A stretch of DNA of 64,000 bases. Source: Bog-756 sp963835465. Lineage in GTDB: Bacteria; Actinomycetota; Acidimicrobiia; Acidimicrobiales; RAAP-2. Shown here piece by piece: positions 1 through 9,017 of this stretch. Numbering within the stretch: the first letter of the stretch is position 1; each line of letters begins with the position of its first letter. A program made the translations under genes and the position numbers. The notes below the pieces were generated by a model. It did no database searches, was not told the DNA's origin, and was given only the letters and a program-made list of their open reading frames with translations. The DNA is taken from NCBI GenBank assembly GCA_963835465.1, contig CAWIFR010000006.1, positions 248,001 to 312,000 on the forward strand, read 5' to 3'.

Positions 1-15
1 GCGAAGGAGGCGATC

Positions 16-465
16 GTGGCTGATGCAGGACCGGTCCAGACCATCGTGGTGGGCGTGGACGGCTCCGACACCTCGATAGAGGCGCTCTCCTGGGCCGCCG
101 CGCTGGCCTCGGTCACCGGCGCCGCCGTCGAGGCGGTGACCACCTGGCAGTGGCCCTTGAGCATGGGGCCGCCGCTGCCGCTGCCGGTCGAGTACGACCC
201 GGCCGGCGACGCCCGGACGATGCTGCAGGACATCGCCCGGTCCGAGGCCGATCGCCACCCGTCCGTTCCGATGACCACGAGGGTGGTGGAGGGCCATCCC
301 GCCCAGGCCCTGGTGGAGGCCTCTCGACACGCCGACCTGCTGGTGGTGGGGAGCCGCGGCCACGGATCGTTTTCGGGCATGCTGCTCGGCTCGGTCAGCC
401 AGCACTGCGCGGCGCACGCCGGTTCCCCGGTGGTCATCTACCGTGAGCGCACCGAGTCCGGCTGA
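16..465 (+). CDS. Universal stress protein, UspA family
   Basis: This 149-residue cytoplasmic protein is a single UspA domain, the usual length for the family. The N-terminal strand (TIVVGVDGSDTS) is followed near the C-terminus by the nucleotide-binding signature G-x2-G-x9-G-S, seen as GSRGHGSFSGMLLGSVS, so an ATP-binding Usp is likely. UspA proteins act in stress and dormancy responses; the specific trigger here is unknown. The GTG start at 16 is chosen because a strong GAAGGAGG ribosome site lies at 3-10. The gene stands alone ahead of an esterase on the same strand. Confidence 0.93.
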   Translation: MADAGPVQTIVVGVDGSDTSIEALSWAAALASVTGAAVEAVTTWQWPLSMGPPLPLPVEYDPAGDARTMLQDIARSEADRHPSVPMTTRVVEGHPAQALVEASRHADLLVVGSRGHGSFSGMLLGSVSQHCAAHAGSPVVIYRERTESG

Positions 466-525
466 CCCCGGTCATCCAGCGCGACCGGCCCGACCGGCAC
501 CCCCGTCCCGGGCGCTGACCGCCGG

Positions 526-1425
526 GTGACCAGCGACCTGCTCCGCTCGGTGGTGGAGGGCATGCCGGCCGGCTTCGCCGGGCCCGATGACGACGTGGTC
601 ACCACTCGGAGCCAGATGGCCCCGCTCCACGGTCACCCCTTGGCCCCCGACACCACCGTCGACTTCGTCGAGCTCGGTGGGGTCCGGGCCGGTCGCCTGT
701 CCCGGCCCGGCAGCGACAGCCGGCGCGGCGTGGCCCTGTTTGCCCATGGCGGGGGGTTCGTCTCGTGTGTTCTCGAGGCGTACCTGTTCTATGCCGAGTT
801 CATCGCCAATTGGCTGTCCATCCCGGTCATCACCGTCGACTACCGCCTGGCCCCCGAACACCCGGGCCCGGCGGCGTTGGACGATTGCCACGCCGTCTAC
901 CGCGCCCTGCTGGACTCGGGCCATGACCCGGCTCGCCTGATCTGGGTCGGGGACTCCTGCGGCGGTGGCCTGGCCCTCAGCACGGTGGCCCGGTCCCGCC
1001 AGGAGGGGGCGCCGATGCCGGCGGGGATCGTCAGTCTGTCCGGCTGGGTCGATCTCGACACCGCCGGCTACGGATCGACGCCTCCGGCCCGCCGAGACGC
1101 CTTCATCACCGAGGGATTCCTTCGGGCCCGGGCCCGCGACTACGTGGGGCCCGCGGGCGACCCCCGGGCCCCGTGGGCCTCGCCGGCCCGGGGCGAGCTG
1201 GCCGGCCTGCCCCCGCTCCTCCTCCAGGTGGGCGAGACCGACCTCTGCCGGCTCGACGCCGAGCGCCTCGTCCGACGGGCGCGGGCCGCGGGGGTGGATG
1301 CCCGCCTCGACGTGGTGGTCGGAGGCATCCACGGCGTGCAGGGCCTGGTCAACCTGGACGTCCCTGAGGCGGTGGCGGCTTGGCGGTCGGTCCGGCGTTT
1401 TGCGGACGAGGTCCTGCCCGACTGA
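526..1425 (+). CDS. Alpha/beta hydrolase, hormone-sensitive-lipase (esterase) type
   Basis: This 299-residue protein is a carboxylesterase of the HSL/acetyl-esterase type. It shows the oxyanion-hole motif HGGGF and the nucleophile elbow GDSCGGG, in which the serine of GDS is catalytic. The acid (GETDLC region) and the histidine (GGIHGVQ) follow in the expected order. Substrates in this family are short to medium acyl esters; the natural one cannot be read here. The GTG start at 526 is the first in-frame start after the upstream gene, but its ribosome site is weak, so the start may lie slightly further in. Confidence 0.88.
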   Translation: MTSDLLRSVVEGMPAGFAGPDDDVVTTRSQMAPLHGHPLAPDTTVDFVELGGVRAGRLSRPGSDSRRGVALFAHGGGFVSCVLEAYLFYAEFIANWLSIPVITVDYRLAPEHPGPAALDDCHAVYRALLDSGHDPARLIWVGDSCGGGLALSTVARSRQEGAPMPAGIVSLSGWVDLDTAGYGSTPPARRDAFITEGFLRARARDYVGPAGDPRAPWASPARGELAGLPPLLLQVGETDLCRLDAERLVRRARAAGVDARLDVVVGGIHGVQGLVNLDVPEAVAAWRSVRRFADEVLPD

Positions 1426-1494
1426 GTGGCGGCGCCGCCGATCCTGCTCCGGAGCTCCGGTGCCCACGGTGGCGCCACTCCTCCGGGCAGGCGC

Positions 1495-3372
1495 TCACCA
1501 GGTGTCCACGCAACTCCGCTTCTTTCCGGTCCGCTCGGGCGGTGGGGGCGCCGCCCGGAGCGCGTCCACGATCCGCCGGCGGGAGTCGGCCGGATCGATG
1601 ACGTCGTCGATCTCGTACGCCGAGGCCACGTTCACCGCCTTGCCGTGCTGGTAGGCGCGCTCGACCATCTGGGCGAAGAGGGCATCCCGCTCGGCTGGGT
1701 CCTCCACTGCCTCCAGTTCACGGCGGAAACCGAGTCGGACCGCCCCTTCCAGGCCCATGCCCCCGAACTCCCCGCTGGGCCACGAGACGGTGAAGACCGG
1801 TGACCGGAAACTGCCGCCGGCCATGGCCTGGGCCCCCAGGCCATAGCCCTTGCGCAGCACGATGGTGAAGAACGGGACGGTGAGGCTGGCCCCGGTCACG
1901 AAGAGCCGGCTGAAGTGGCGGACCTGGGCCGTCTGCTCGGCCTCGGGCCCGACCATGAACCCCGGCGTGTCACACAGGAACAGCACCGGGACGTCGTGGG
2001 CATCGCAGAGCTGGAGAAACCGGGCCGCCTTGTCGGCACCGTCGCGGTCGATGGCCCCACCCAGGTGGGCGGGATTGTTGGCCACCACCCCGAGGGGCCG
2101 TCCCTCGACCCGAACCAGTGCGGTCACCATTCCCGCCCCGAAGCCACCGCGCAGCTCCAGCACGGAGTCGGTGTCGGCCAGGGTGGTCACGAGCTGACGG
2201 ATGTCGTAGACCCGGAGGCGCTCCTCGGGGACGGCCGAACGGAGCAACCGCTGGTCGGCACAGTGCCACTCGTCGGTCGTCCCCTGGAAGTAGGCCAGGT
2301 ACTGCCGGGCCAGACGGACGGCATCGGCCTCGTCGGTCGCCACGACGTCGACCACCCCGTTGCCCACCTGGACGTCCAGGGGGCCGACGTCCTCCGGCGG
2401 CACGGTGCCGAGGCCACCCCCCTCGATCATGGCCGGGCCGCCCATCCCGATGGAGGTGCCCGGCGTGGCAATGATCACGTCGCAGCAACCGAGGAGAGCG
2501 GCATTGCCGGCGAAGCAGTAGCCCGAGACCACCCCGACCAGCGGGACCAGACCGCTCAGTGAACCGAATTCGGCGAAGGCCATGGTGTCGAGGCCGGTGA
2601 TGACGGCGTAGTCGGTGTCCCCGGGGCGCCCACCGCCTCCCTCGGCGAATAGGACCAACGGCAGGCGCATCCGCCGGACCAGGGCGAAGAGCCGGTCCTT
2701 CTTGCGGTGGTTCTGGGCGCCCTGCGTGCCGGCCATGACCGTGTAGTCGTAGGAGAGGACGGCACAGCTCGACCGTCGCTCGTCGAACAGGGCACCGTTG
2801 ATCCGGCCCACACCAGCCACCAGCCCGTCGGCCGGCGTGCGGGCGATGAGCTCTTCCACCGGGCGCCGCCCCCGCTGGGCGGCGATGGCCAACGACCCGT
2901 ACTCGGTGAACGTCCCGGGATCGCACAGGTCGTCGATGTTCTCGCGAGCCGTCCGGCGGCCTCCCTCGTGCCGCCGGGCCACCACGTCGGGCCGGCCGGC
3001 GTCAAGGGTGCCCCGCTGCCGGTCCAAGACCTCTTGGAGGTCGGGGCGGACCACCTCGATGTCCACTGGGGCGGACCCGCGGTCTACGGCTCCGGCCGCC
3101 CCGGACGCCTCCACCACGGCCAGCCCATCTCCCACCGCCACCAGGGCGCCCACCTCGGTGTCGACGGAGTGGACCGCGCCGCTGACCGGGGACCGCACCA
3201 CATGCTCCATCTTCATCGACTCCAGGATGAGCAGCGACGCACCCTCCTCCACCGGCTCACCGGCCTCGACGGTGAGAACCACGACGGTGCCCTGTACCGG
3301 GGCCACGACGGTGACCCGGGTCCCGGGCTCGGGCGCGACGACGTGGTCGGCCTTCCCGTCCGGCGGGGTCAC
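1495..3372 (-). CDS. Acyl-CoA carboxylase: biotin-carrier domain fused to carboxyltransferase
   Basis: This 625-residue protein begins with a biotinyl domain (about residues 15-90) carrying the attachment motif ESMKMEH, with the biotinyl lysine near residue 54. A full carboxyltransferase domain of the AccD/PccB type follows, with the glycine-rich acyl-CoA sites (FAEGGGGRPGD, GPAMIEGGG) and the C-terminal GGSFRSPVFTVSWPSGEFGGMG region. It should transfer carboxyl from biotin to an acyl-CoA. A carrier domain at the N-terminus of the transferase subunit is unusual, because it normally sits on the biotin carboxylase subunit; no biotin carboxylase gene is in the window. The GTG start at 3372 overlaps the stop of the upstream aldo/keto reductase as GTGA, which implies translational coupling. 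The frame stays open further upstream but that part runs over the reductase and is not coding. Confidence 0.9.
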   Translation of the reverse strand: MTPPDGKADHVVAPEPGTRVTVVAPVQGTVVVLTVEAGEPVEEGASLLILESMKMEHVVRSPVSGAVHSVDTEVGALVAVGDGLAVVEASGAAGAVDRGSAPVDIEVVRPDLQEVLDRQRGTLDAGRPDVVARRHEGGRRTARENIDDLCDPGTFTEYGSLAIAAQRGRRPVEELIARTPADGLVAGVGRINGALFDERRSSCAVLSYDYTVMAGTQGAQNHRKKDRLFALVRRMRLPLVLFAEGGGGRPGDTDYAVITGLDTMAFAEFGSLSGLVPLVGVVSGYCFAGNAALLGCCDVIIATPGTSIGMGGPAMIEGGGLGTVPPEDVGPLDVQVGNGVVDVVATDEADAVRLARQYLAYFQGTTDEWHCADQRLLRSAVPEERLRVYDIRQLVTTLADTDSVLELRGGFGAGMVTALVRVEGRPLGVVANNPAHLGGAIDRDGADKAARFLQLCDAHDVPVLFLCDTPGFMVGPEAEQTAQVRHFSRLFVTGASLTVPFFTIVLRKGYGLGAQAMAGGSFRSPVFTVSWPSGEFGGMGLEGAVRLGFRRELEAVEDPAERDALFAQMVERAYQHGKAVNVASAYEIDDVIDPADSRRRIVDALRAAPPPPERTGKKRSCVDTW

Positions 3373-4229
3373 GCGGCGGGCATCGGGAAGATGCTGGGCT
3401 CGGCTGCAGCGGCACCCACCGCCCGGTCGCGCGCGGCGGCGTCCATGGGGCCGTGGCCCGCCGCGGCCACCAGTGCCGTGGTCAGCACCGACGTGTCCCC
3501 GGGAGTGCAGAAGGCGTGCACTCCCGGCGTCGACAGGACGAAGTCGACACCACGAGCCACCTCGTCGGCCGAGGTGTAGGGCTCGTACCAGGTGTCCGAG
3601 GTGCGGTCCCGTCCGGCCCAAGGCCGGGCGGCCACGGCCTTGATGGCCATCACCCCGACGTCGTGCTCGCCGGCGTATTCGAGCAGGGCCTCGGCATCGG
3701 CGCGGTAGCCGGGGTCCGACCACAGCTGCGGGTTCACCGGGAACATGACCGTGTCGAGGTCGTAGCGCCGGAGTGCCTCCAGGTGGGCGGACGGCGCGGT
3801 CAGCTCGTGGCCGGTGATGCCGACCCACGAACACAGCCCCTCGTCCCGGGCGGCCAGGATGGCCCCGACCGCACCGGACCGGGCGTCGAGCTCCTGGAGG
3901 TCGGTCACCGCGTGCATCTGGTACAGGTCGAACCGTTCGCAGCCGAGCACGGAGAGGGACTCCTCCAACTGGGCCCTCGCGCCGTCGGCGCTGTGGCGCA
4001 GGGTCTTGCAGGCCACAAAGAGCCGGTCCCGGACGGCGGGGATGGAGGGCCCCAGGAGCTCCTGGGCCCGGCCGTACTGGGGGGCGATGTCCAGATGGTT
4101 GACCCCGGCGTCCAGCGCCGCGGCAAAGACCGAGGCCGCGGTGTCGGGGTCGCCTCCGGCGAAGGCGGCCGCGCCCAGGATGGCCACCGACGAATAGTGG
4201 CCGGTCCGTCCCAGTCGCCGCTGCTCCAC
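3369..4229 (-). CDS. Aldo/keto reductase
   Basis: This is an NAD(P)H-dependent oxidoreductase with a TIM-barrel AKR fold. The start EQRRLGRTG is typical of the family, followed by the active-site segment NHLDIAPQYG (Asp and Tyr) and the lysine in VACKTLR. The fourth tetrad position corresponds to the YQMHAV histidine. The carbonyl substrate is unknown. I chose the GTG at 4229 because it gives the family-like N-terminus; a GTG at 4265 would add 12 residues. It is sandwiched between an NTF2-like gene upstream and the carboxylase gene downstream on the same strand, so the three probably form one operon. Confidence 0.87.
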   Translation of the reverse strand: MEQRRLGRTGHYSSVAILGAAAFAGGDPDTAASVFAAALDAGVNHLDIAPQYGRAQELLGPSIPAVRDRLFVACKTLRHSADGARAQLEESLSVLGCERFDLYQMHAVTDLQELDARSGAVGAILAARDEGLCSWVGITGHELTAPSAHLEALRRYDLDTVMFPVNPQLWSDPGYRADAEALLEYAGEHDVGVMAIKAVAARPWAGRDRTSDTWYEPYTSADEVARGVDFVLSTPGVHAFCTPGDTSVLTTALVAAAGHGPMDAAARDRAVGAAAAEPSIFPMPAA

Positions 4230-4283
4230 AACTGCACCGTAGTGCGCGAGCGACGGAGGGGCCACGGCCCCGGGTGCCCGGGG

Positions 4284-4736
4284 TCAGCCGCTCGCCGCGG
4301 TGCGGGCCGCCTCCCAGCCGGCCAGCATGGTGCCGAAGCGCATGGGGTTGTAGATGTCCTCCTCGTACGACCATTTGCCGTCGCCGGCGTACTTCAAGAG
4401 GGTGAAGTTGTACTCCTGGTGGACCGACCCGTCACCAGGATCCCGCATCCGGTTCCAGACCTGGCACACCACCCAGCCCCGTTCGTCGTCGACCACGTAC
4501 CACTCGATGGGGAACTCGGGCATGTCGCTGCCGGGATACTCGGACATGGTGGCGCTGATCCAGTCGTGGATGGCCTGGCGGCCGGCGAACTCCCCGTACA
4601 TGTGCTCGATGTAGGTGGCGTCCTCGGTGAACTGGTCCGACCAGTCCTTCCAATCCCCCGAAGCCCCCGCCTCGGCCGCCTTGCGCTGATACTCGCCGAA
4701 CGCCGCCTCGATCTCGGCCCTGCTCCACTGTCCCAT
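4284..4736 (-). CDS. NTF2-like (SnoaL-type) nuclear transport factor 2 family protein
   Basis: This 150-residue protein has the cone-shaped NTF2/SnoaL fold signature: an N-terminal helix (SRAEIEAAFGEYQRKA), then DWSDQFTEDATYIEH and alternating strands ending in YAGDGKWSYEEDIYNP. Family members are small cytoplasmic isomerases, hydrolases or binding proteins, and the sequence alone does not say which. The ATG is preceded by AAAGGAG at a good distance. It is probably first in an operon with the aldo/keto reductase and the carboxylase fusion. Confidence 0.85.
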   Translation of the reverse strand: MGQWSRAEIEAAFGEYQRKAAEAGASGDWKDWSDQFTEDATYIEHMYGEFAGRQAIHDWISATMSEYPGSDMPEFPIEWYVVDDERGWVVCQVWNRMRDPGDGSVHQEYNFTLLKYAGDGKWSYEEDIYNPMRFGTMLAGWEAARTAASG

Positions 4737-4876
4737 GGCACCGGCTCCTTTCAGCCCCCCTTGGGCCGGCCCTCAGTGTGGGCCGAGACCTGGGCCAGGT
4801 CAACCAGCTATCGGGTGGCCTCGGGCCGACGGCATCCCACCCGATAGCATCGCAACCAGTCGGAGGAGGTAGCACC

Positions 4877-6142
4877 GTGAAGCACCAATGGCGGGCCCTA
4901 GCCCTCGATGCCCGGGATCCGGCCATCCCTTTCGAGGAGATCGTTCGTCTGATCGACGTATCGGGAGCATCGACGGGCGCGGCCTATAGCCGCAGCGATG
5001 TGGTCGAGGCCCTCCACGAGCACCAGCCCGGCGTGGTCGCCCTCTCCCCCAGCGGATCCGTGGTCGGCGCGGTCGTCGCCCGAGTGGACGGCACCGATGC
5101 CCATCTCATGATGCTGGCCCTGCATCCCGACTGGCGCCACCTCGGGATCGGCTCAGGGCTTCTCCGTCAGTTGGACCAGGAGATCATCCATCGGGGCGCC
5201 CGACGGCTGCTGGCCCTCATCGTCCCCGGGCAGGTCGGAGAGTCGGCCTTCGCCAATCAGGGCTTCACCCGGCGTGACGGACTGGACCTCTACTTCCGCG
5301 ACGCCTCCATGGTGCCCGAGGAGCTGGCCATCGTGGAGCGGTTCGGCGGTCAGGTGCCGGCCGCCGGCCTGTGGGAGTCGATGAAGGGGTTCTCCACGGC
5401 CAAGGGCCTGCTGGACCGGCGGGTGGTGGCCCCACTGGCCCATACCGAGCTGGCCGAACAGCTCGGGTTGGTCCCGCCCGCCGCGGTCCTGTTGTTCGGC
5501 CCTCCGGGCACCGGCAAGACCTCGTTCGCCCGGGCCATCGCCTCCCGGCTGTCGTGGGCGTTCGTCGAGCTCCACCCCTCGCTGCTGGGCCAGGGGGTGG
5601 AAGGGGCGCGGGCCCTGCGGGACAGCCTGGCCGAGCTGGGGCGGGTGGACCGACTGGTCTGCTTCATCGACGAGGCCGACGAGATCGCCTCGGACCGGTC
5701 TGAGCGGCCCGACAGCCAGCCACTGGTCAACGAGCTGTTGAAGGTCATCCCCTTGTTCAAGGCCCGGCCCGACCGCCTCATGGTCATGGCCACCAACTCC
5801 ATCGCCTCCATCGACCAGGCGCTGCTGCGGCCCGGTCGTTTCGACCTGGTCATCCCGGTCGGGGCGCCGGACGAGTCGGAGCGGGCCGACCTTGCTGTCG
5901 AGTTCCTCCCGGCCGGCGATCCCGGCGAGGTCGCGGCCCGGACGGAGGGTTTCACGCCTGCCGACTTCGCCCTGGTGGCACAGCGGAGTGCGCAGCTCGC
6001 CTTCGACCGGGCGCTCACCGGGGGCGAGGCCGACATCCACGCCGACGACGTGTTGTCGGCCATCGGCCTCACCCGGCCGTCGGTGAGCGGTGAGGCGTCA
6101 CTGCGCTTCGCCGACGAGGCCGCCGCCTATGCTCGCCTCTGA
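4877..6142 (+). CDS. GNAT acetyltransferase fused to AAA+ ATPase
   Basis: The predicted protein has 421 residues in two parts. Residues 1-150 look like a GNAT acetyltransferase, with an acetyl-CoA loop region in HPDWRHLGIGSGLL. From about residue 175 an AAA+ ATPase follows, with Walker A GPPGTGKT (near residue 208), Walker B VCFIDEADE and the second-region-of-homology arginine motif LLRPGRFD. It may couple ATP-driven remodelling to protein or small-molecule acetylation, but that is inference. The GTG at 4877 is chosen because GGAGGAGG lies just upstream; a longer in-frame start at 4778 has no such site. The gene ends convergent with the next and overlaps it by 16 nt. Confidence 0.85.
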   Translation: MKHQWRALALDARDPAIPFEEIVRLIDVSGASTGAAYSRSDVVEALHEHQPGVVALSPSGSVVGAVVARVDGTDAHLMMLALHPDWRHLGIGSGLLRQLDQEIIHRGARRLLALIVPGQVGESAFANQGFTRRDGLDLYFRDASMVPEELAIVERFGGQVPAAGLWESMKGFSTAKGLLDRRVVAPLAHTELAEQLGLVPPAAVLLFGPPGTGKTSFARAIASRLSWAFVELHPSLLGQGVEGARALRDSLAELGRVDRLVCFIDEADEIASDRSERPDSQPLVNELLKVIPLFKARPDRLMVMATNSIASIDQALLRPGRFDLVIPVGAPDESERADLAVEFLPAGDPGEVAARTEGFTPADFALVAQRSAQLAFDRALTGGEADIHADDVLSAIGLTRPSVSGEASLRFADEAAAYARL

Positions 6143-7161
6143 TCAGTCCGACCGAGCAGTCCGGCCCGGACCCGCGGCACCACCTCGGCGGCCAGCCGGG
6201 CGATCTGGCTCCGCACGTCGGCGGGCCGCATCCCCGGGAGATGGACCCGGAGGTCGACGGAGGTGGCACCGGCCCGTCGCACGACGTCCACCAGGCGATC
6301 GGCCAGCTCGTCCGATTCCCCCGCAGTGACCGTCTGGTCGGCACCGAAGGCGGTGGCATCCTCGGTCACTGCGTCGTAGACCTGCCGCTGTCGGTCCACG
6401 AGGTCCTGGGCCATGGCGCCGAGCCACACCCGGCGGATCAACACCTTGGGACCCGACCCTCCGGCCTGGTCGTAGGCCCTGGTGAGTCTGGCCAACCGGT
6501 CGACGTCGGACATCCCCTCCATCAGGATTCCGGCCCCGGCGGTGGCGGCACGGCGCGCTGCGGCCGAGGACACCGCCGCGCTGATGACCGGGACCGGGTG
6601 CTCGGCGCAACGGGCCAACGCCGGATCGCCTGCCAGCTGACCGAGGCCCCGTCCACGCAGCATGGCCACGAGCCGAGGGAGCTGGTCGGCGAAGTGGCTG
6701 GGTGCTGAGGTCAGCTCAACGCCCATCGCTTCGAAGTCCAGCGCCAGCGCGCCGACCGCCACCCCCAGGCCGACCCGAGCGGGGTGGCGGGCGGCCAGCC
6801 AGGCCGTCTCCTCGGCCACCAGGGCGGTGGGCCGGAGCGGGAGGAGCAGCGGGGAGGCGGCCGCCCAGCCGACGGGAGCAGCGGCCAGGATGAACGACGT
6901 CACCTGCTGCGGATTGGGCAGATAGCCGGGGAAGCCCCCGTGGTGCTCGCTGGTCATCACCCCGTCGAAGCCGCCATCGAGGGCCAGCCGGGCCTGGTGG
7001 CAAAGCTCGGCCACCACCTCGGTGGCCGGAAGGTCGTTGTGCGGATACAGCCGCATCGACACCGATCCCGGGGCGAAGGGGTCCGGTGCTCCGGCGACGG
7101 GGCGCCCGTCGGGGGTGCCGGTCCCCTCGGGAGGAGTGGCAGTGGGGACCGGGTTGGGCAC
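6127..7161 (-). CDS. LLM-class (luciferase-like) flavin/F420-dependent oxidoreductase
   Basis: This 344-residue protein has the bacterial-luciferase-like TIM barrel. It shows FDGVMTSEHHGGFPGYLPNP near the N-terminus, a barrel strand ARVGLGVAVG and an active-site-proximal segment SSAAARRAATAGAGILMEG. Such enzymes use FMN or F420 for hydride transfer or monooxygenation. The substrate and cofactor cannot be decided here. The first 35 residues are low-complexity proline/glycine, so a downstream start near SMRLYPHND is possible. Its 3' end overlaps the convergent GNAT-AAA+ gene. Confidence 0.85.
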   Translation of the reverse strand: MPNPVPTATPPEGTGTPDGRPVAGAPDPFAPGSVSMRLYPHNDLPATEVVAELCHQARLALDGGFDGVMTSEHHGGFPGYLPNPQQVTSFILAAAPVGWAAASPLLLPLRPTALVAEETAWLAARHPARVGLGVAVGALALDFEAMGVELTSAPSHFADQLPRLVAMLRGRGLGQLAGDPALARCAEHPVPVISAAVSSAAARRAATAGAGILMEGMSDVDRLARLTRAYDQAGGSGPKVLIRRVWLGAMAQDLVDRQRQVYDAVTEDATAFGADQTVTAGESDELADRLVDVVRRAGATSVDLRVHLPGMRPADVRSQIARLAAEVVPRVRAGLLGRTDQRRA

Positions 7162-7231
7162 GAGCCGACACTAGGGCGGCGGGTGGGCGCGCCGTCGATG
7201 GCGGGTGTCCACGGGTGTGGGAAGCTACAGG

Positions 7232-8110
7232 ATGAGCGAGATCGACGAGCCTCCGAGCGTGACGGCGGACGCGTCGGGCCGGGTGCTCTCCTGTGAGCTG
7301 GCCTTCTGGGTGGTCGAAGCGGCCGAACTGGTCCTCCAGGTCACGGCGTCCCACTCGGCCGGGTCGGTCACGACCGAACGGTTGGATGCCCGCATCGACA
7401 ACGAGCCGATGATCGCCGCCGAACTCCTCGGACCCAACGGGACCCGGTCCCACGTCCTCCACGCCCCGCCCGGGCGGCTCACCGTCGCCTATCGGTCCGA
7501 GATCCAGACCCTCCGTCCCATCCGGTCGGAGGGGCCGGTGACCGTTGACGGGCCCGATCTCTCGGCCGCCGTCTCTCGGCTCGTCTACCTGCGACCGAGC
7601 CGCTACTGCCCCTCCGATCACCTGGTCGGATTCGCCGTGGCCGAGTTCGGCGTGGAGTCGCCGGTCAGGGCCCGGGTCGAGGCCATCACCGACTGGATCC
7701 GCGAACGGGTGGGTTACGTGGCCGGTTCCAGCTCGGTACACGACTCGGCCGAGCACACGTTGCTCACCGGCATGGGGACTTGTCGGGACTTCGCCCATCT
7801 GGGCGTGGCCCTGTGCCGTGCCGTGGGCATCCCGGCCCGGTTCGCCTCCGTCTACGCCCCCGGACTCTTCCCGATGGACTTCCACGCCGTCTTCGAGGTC
7901 ATGGACGACGGCTGGTGGTACGCCCATGACGCCACCGACCTGGCTCCTCGCCAGGCCATGGTCCGCATCGCCACCGGTCGGGACGCGGCCGACGCCGCCT
8001 TCGCCTCAGTGGTCGGGGGCATCGCCACCCTTGAGCAGATCGGGGTCACGGCCACCGTCGACGACGACCTTCCCGTCGACCACCGGGGTGAGCGGTTTCG
8101 ACTGGCGTAG
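7232..8110 (+). CDS. Transglutaminase-like cysteine protease/transferase
   Basis: The protein has about 292 residues. An N-terminal beta-rich domain (1-110) precedes a transglutaminase-like core with the catalytic triad in order: Cys184 in GTCRDFAHL, His218 in DFHAVFEV and Asp233 in YAHDATDLAP. Bacterial members are usually peptidases or amidases, often in loci for cyanophycin-like or unusual peptide processing. No signal peptide is seen, so it is cytoplasmic. The ATG at 7232 is preferred over a GTG at 7205, which would add nine residues; neither has a strong ribosome site. Confidence 0.87.
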   Translation: MSEIDEPPSVTADASGRVLSCELAFWVVEAAELVLQVTASHSAGSVTTERLDARIDNEPMIAAELLGPNGTRSHVLHAPPGRLTVAYRSEIQTLRPIRSEGPVTVDGPDLSAAVSRLVYLRPSRYCPSDHLVGFAVAEFGVESPVRARVEAITDWIRERVGYVAGSSSVHDSAEHTLLTGMGTCRDFAHLGVALCRAVGIPARFASVYAPGLFPMDFHAVFEVMDDGWWYAHDATDLAPRQAMVRIATGRDAADAAFASVVGGIATLEQIGVTATVDDDLPVDHRGERFRLA

Positions 8111-8202
8111 CCGGTGCTCGACCGCCGACGCACCGTTTGCCCGGGGCGCGGCGTGGGTAGGACGGGAGGAGCCCCCACCGATCCCCCGACCAGGAGAGCA
8201 CC

Positions 8203-8850
8203 ATGGCCCCCACTTCGACCCGAACCAAGAAGCCGGCACGCCCGGCCGCCAAGCGCGCCAGCGCCACGTCGTCGCGCCGCCCGAAGGCGACGAGCACCGA
8301 CGCCATCGCCCTGCTGAAGGCCGATCACCGCGAGGTGGAGCAGCTGTTCAAGGAGTTCCAGCGGGCGGGCGACGCTGCCCACAAGACGAAGCGAAAGCTG
8401 GTGGACAAGATGATCGTGGCCCTGTCCCAACATGCCGCCATCGAGGAGGAGGAGTTCTACCCGGCCGCCCGGAAGCTCGACTCGACGGAAGACGACCAGG
8501 TCCTCGAAGCCCTAGAAGAGCACCACGTGGTCAAGTGGGAGCTCCAGGAGCTGCTCGGCCTCGACCCGAAGGACGAGCGCTTCAACGCCAAGGTCAGCGT
8601 GCTCATCGAGAACGTGCGTCATCACGTACGCGAGGAGGAGGGGGAACTGTTCCCCTCGATCCGCAAGGCCGCCACCAGGGCGCAGCTGCAGGAGATCGGT
8701 GCCCGCCTGGAGCAGGCCCGCAGGACGGCCCCGACCCGCCCCCACCCCCGTTCCCCCGACGAGCCGCCGGCCGCCATCGTCTCGGACGTCGTGGCCGGCG
8801 TGGTCGATCGGGCCCGGGACATGGTCCGGCCCGCGGGCCGGGGGCGATGA
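8203..8850 (+). CDS. Hemerythrin HHE cation-binding domain protein
   Basis: This 215-residue protein starts with a lysine/alanine/arginine-rich tail (about 35 residues) and then has a four-helix hemerythrin-like domain. The putative di-iron ligands fall in the expected order: KADHREVE, QHAAIEEEEFYP, EEHHVVKWE and RHHVREEEGELFP. The C-terminal 45 residues are proline/arginine-rich. Such proteins bind O2 or NO or sense redox state. The basic tail could favour nucleic-acid contact, which is inference only. The ribosome site GGAGAG sits just upstream of the ATG. Confidence 0.9.
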   Translation: MAPTSTRTKKPARPAAKRASATSSRRPKATSTDAIALLKADHREVEQLFKEFQRAGDAAHKTKRKLVDKMIVALSQHAAIEEEEFYPAARKLDSTEDDQVLEALEEHHVVKWELQELLGLDPKDERFNAKVSVLIENVRHHVREEEGELFPSIRKAATRAQLQEIGARLEQARRTAPTRPHPRSPDEPPAAIVSDVVAGVVDRARDMVRPAGRGR

Positions 8851-9017
8851 CCCTCCGTTCGGTCATCCCGCCGGTGGACCCCGAGCCTGCGCCCGTGCCT
8901 CCCGAACCCGGTCCGGCCCCGGCACCGTCGCCCCTGCCGCCTCCGGTGCCCGAGCCCCCGATGCCCGTGGACCGGCTCCTTGTCAGTCCGCCCCGCAACT
9001 GCGGAACTGCACGCTGA
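8847..9017 (+). CDS. Possible small proline-rich protein
   Basis: This 56-codon frame starts on an ATG that overlaps the hemerythrin stop as ATGA, so it could be translated by coupling. The product is dominated by Pro, Ala and Glu-Pro repeats with no recognised domain. It overlaps the convergent AlkB-like gene by 35 nt. High GC readily yields such open frames, so it may not be a gene. Confidence 0.25.
   Translation: MTLRSVIPPVDPEPAPVPPEPGPAPAPSPLPPPVPEPPMPVDRLLVSPPRNCGTAR

Noticed and set aside
1426..1494. Two 12-bp GC palindromes between convergent genes as a terminator
   Set aside because: They are GGCGGCGCCGCC and CCGGAGCTCCGG with no loop and no tail; such palindromes are common at this GC content.
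1495..4374. Extension of the carboxyltransferase frame to 959 codons
   Set aside because: The extra 330 residues overlap the aldo/keto reductase and are low-complexity arginine/glycine/proline; the coupled GTG at 3372 is a better start.
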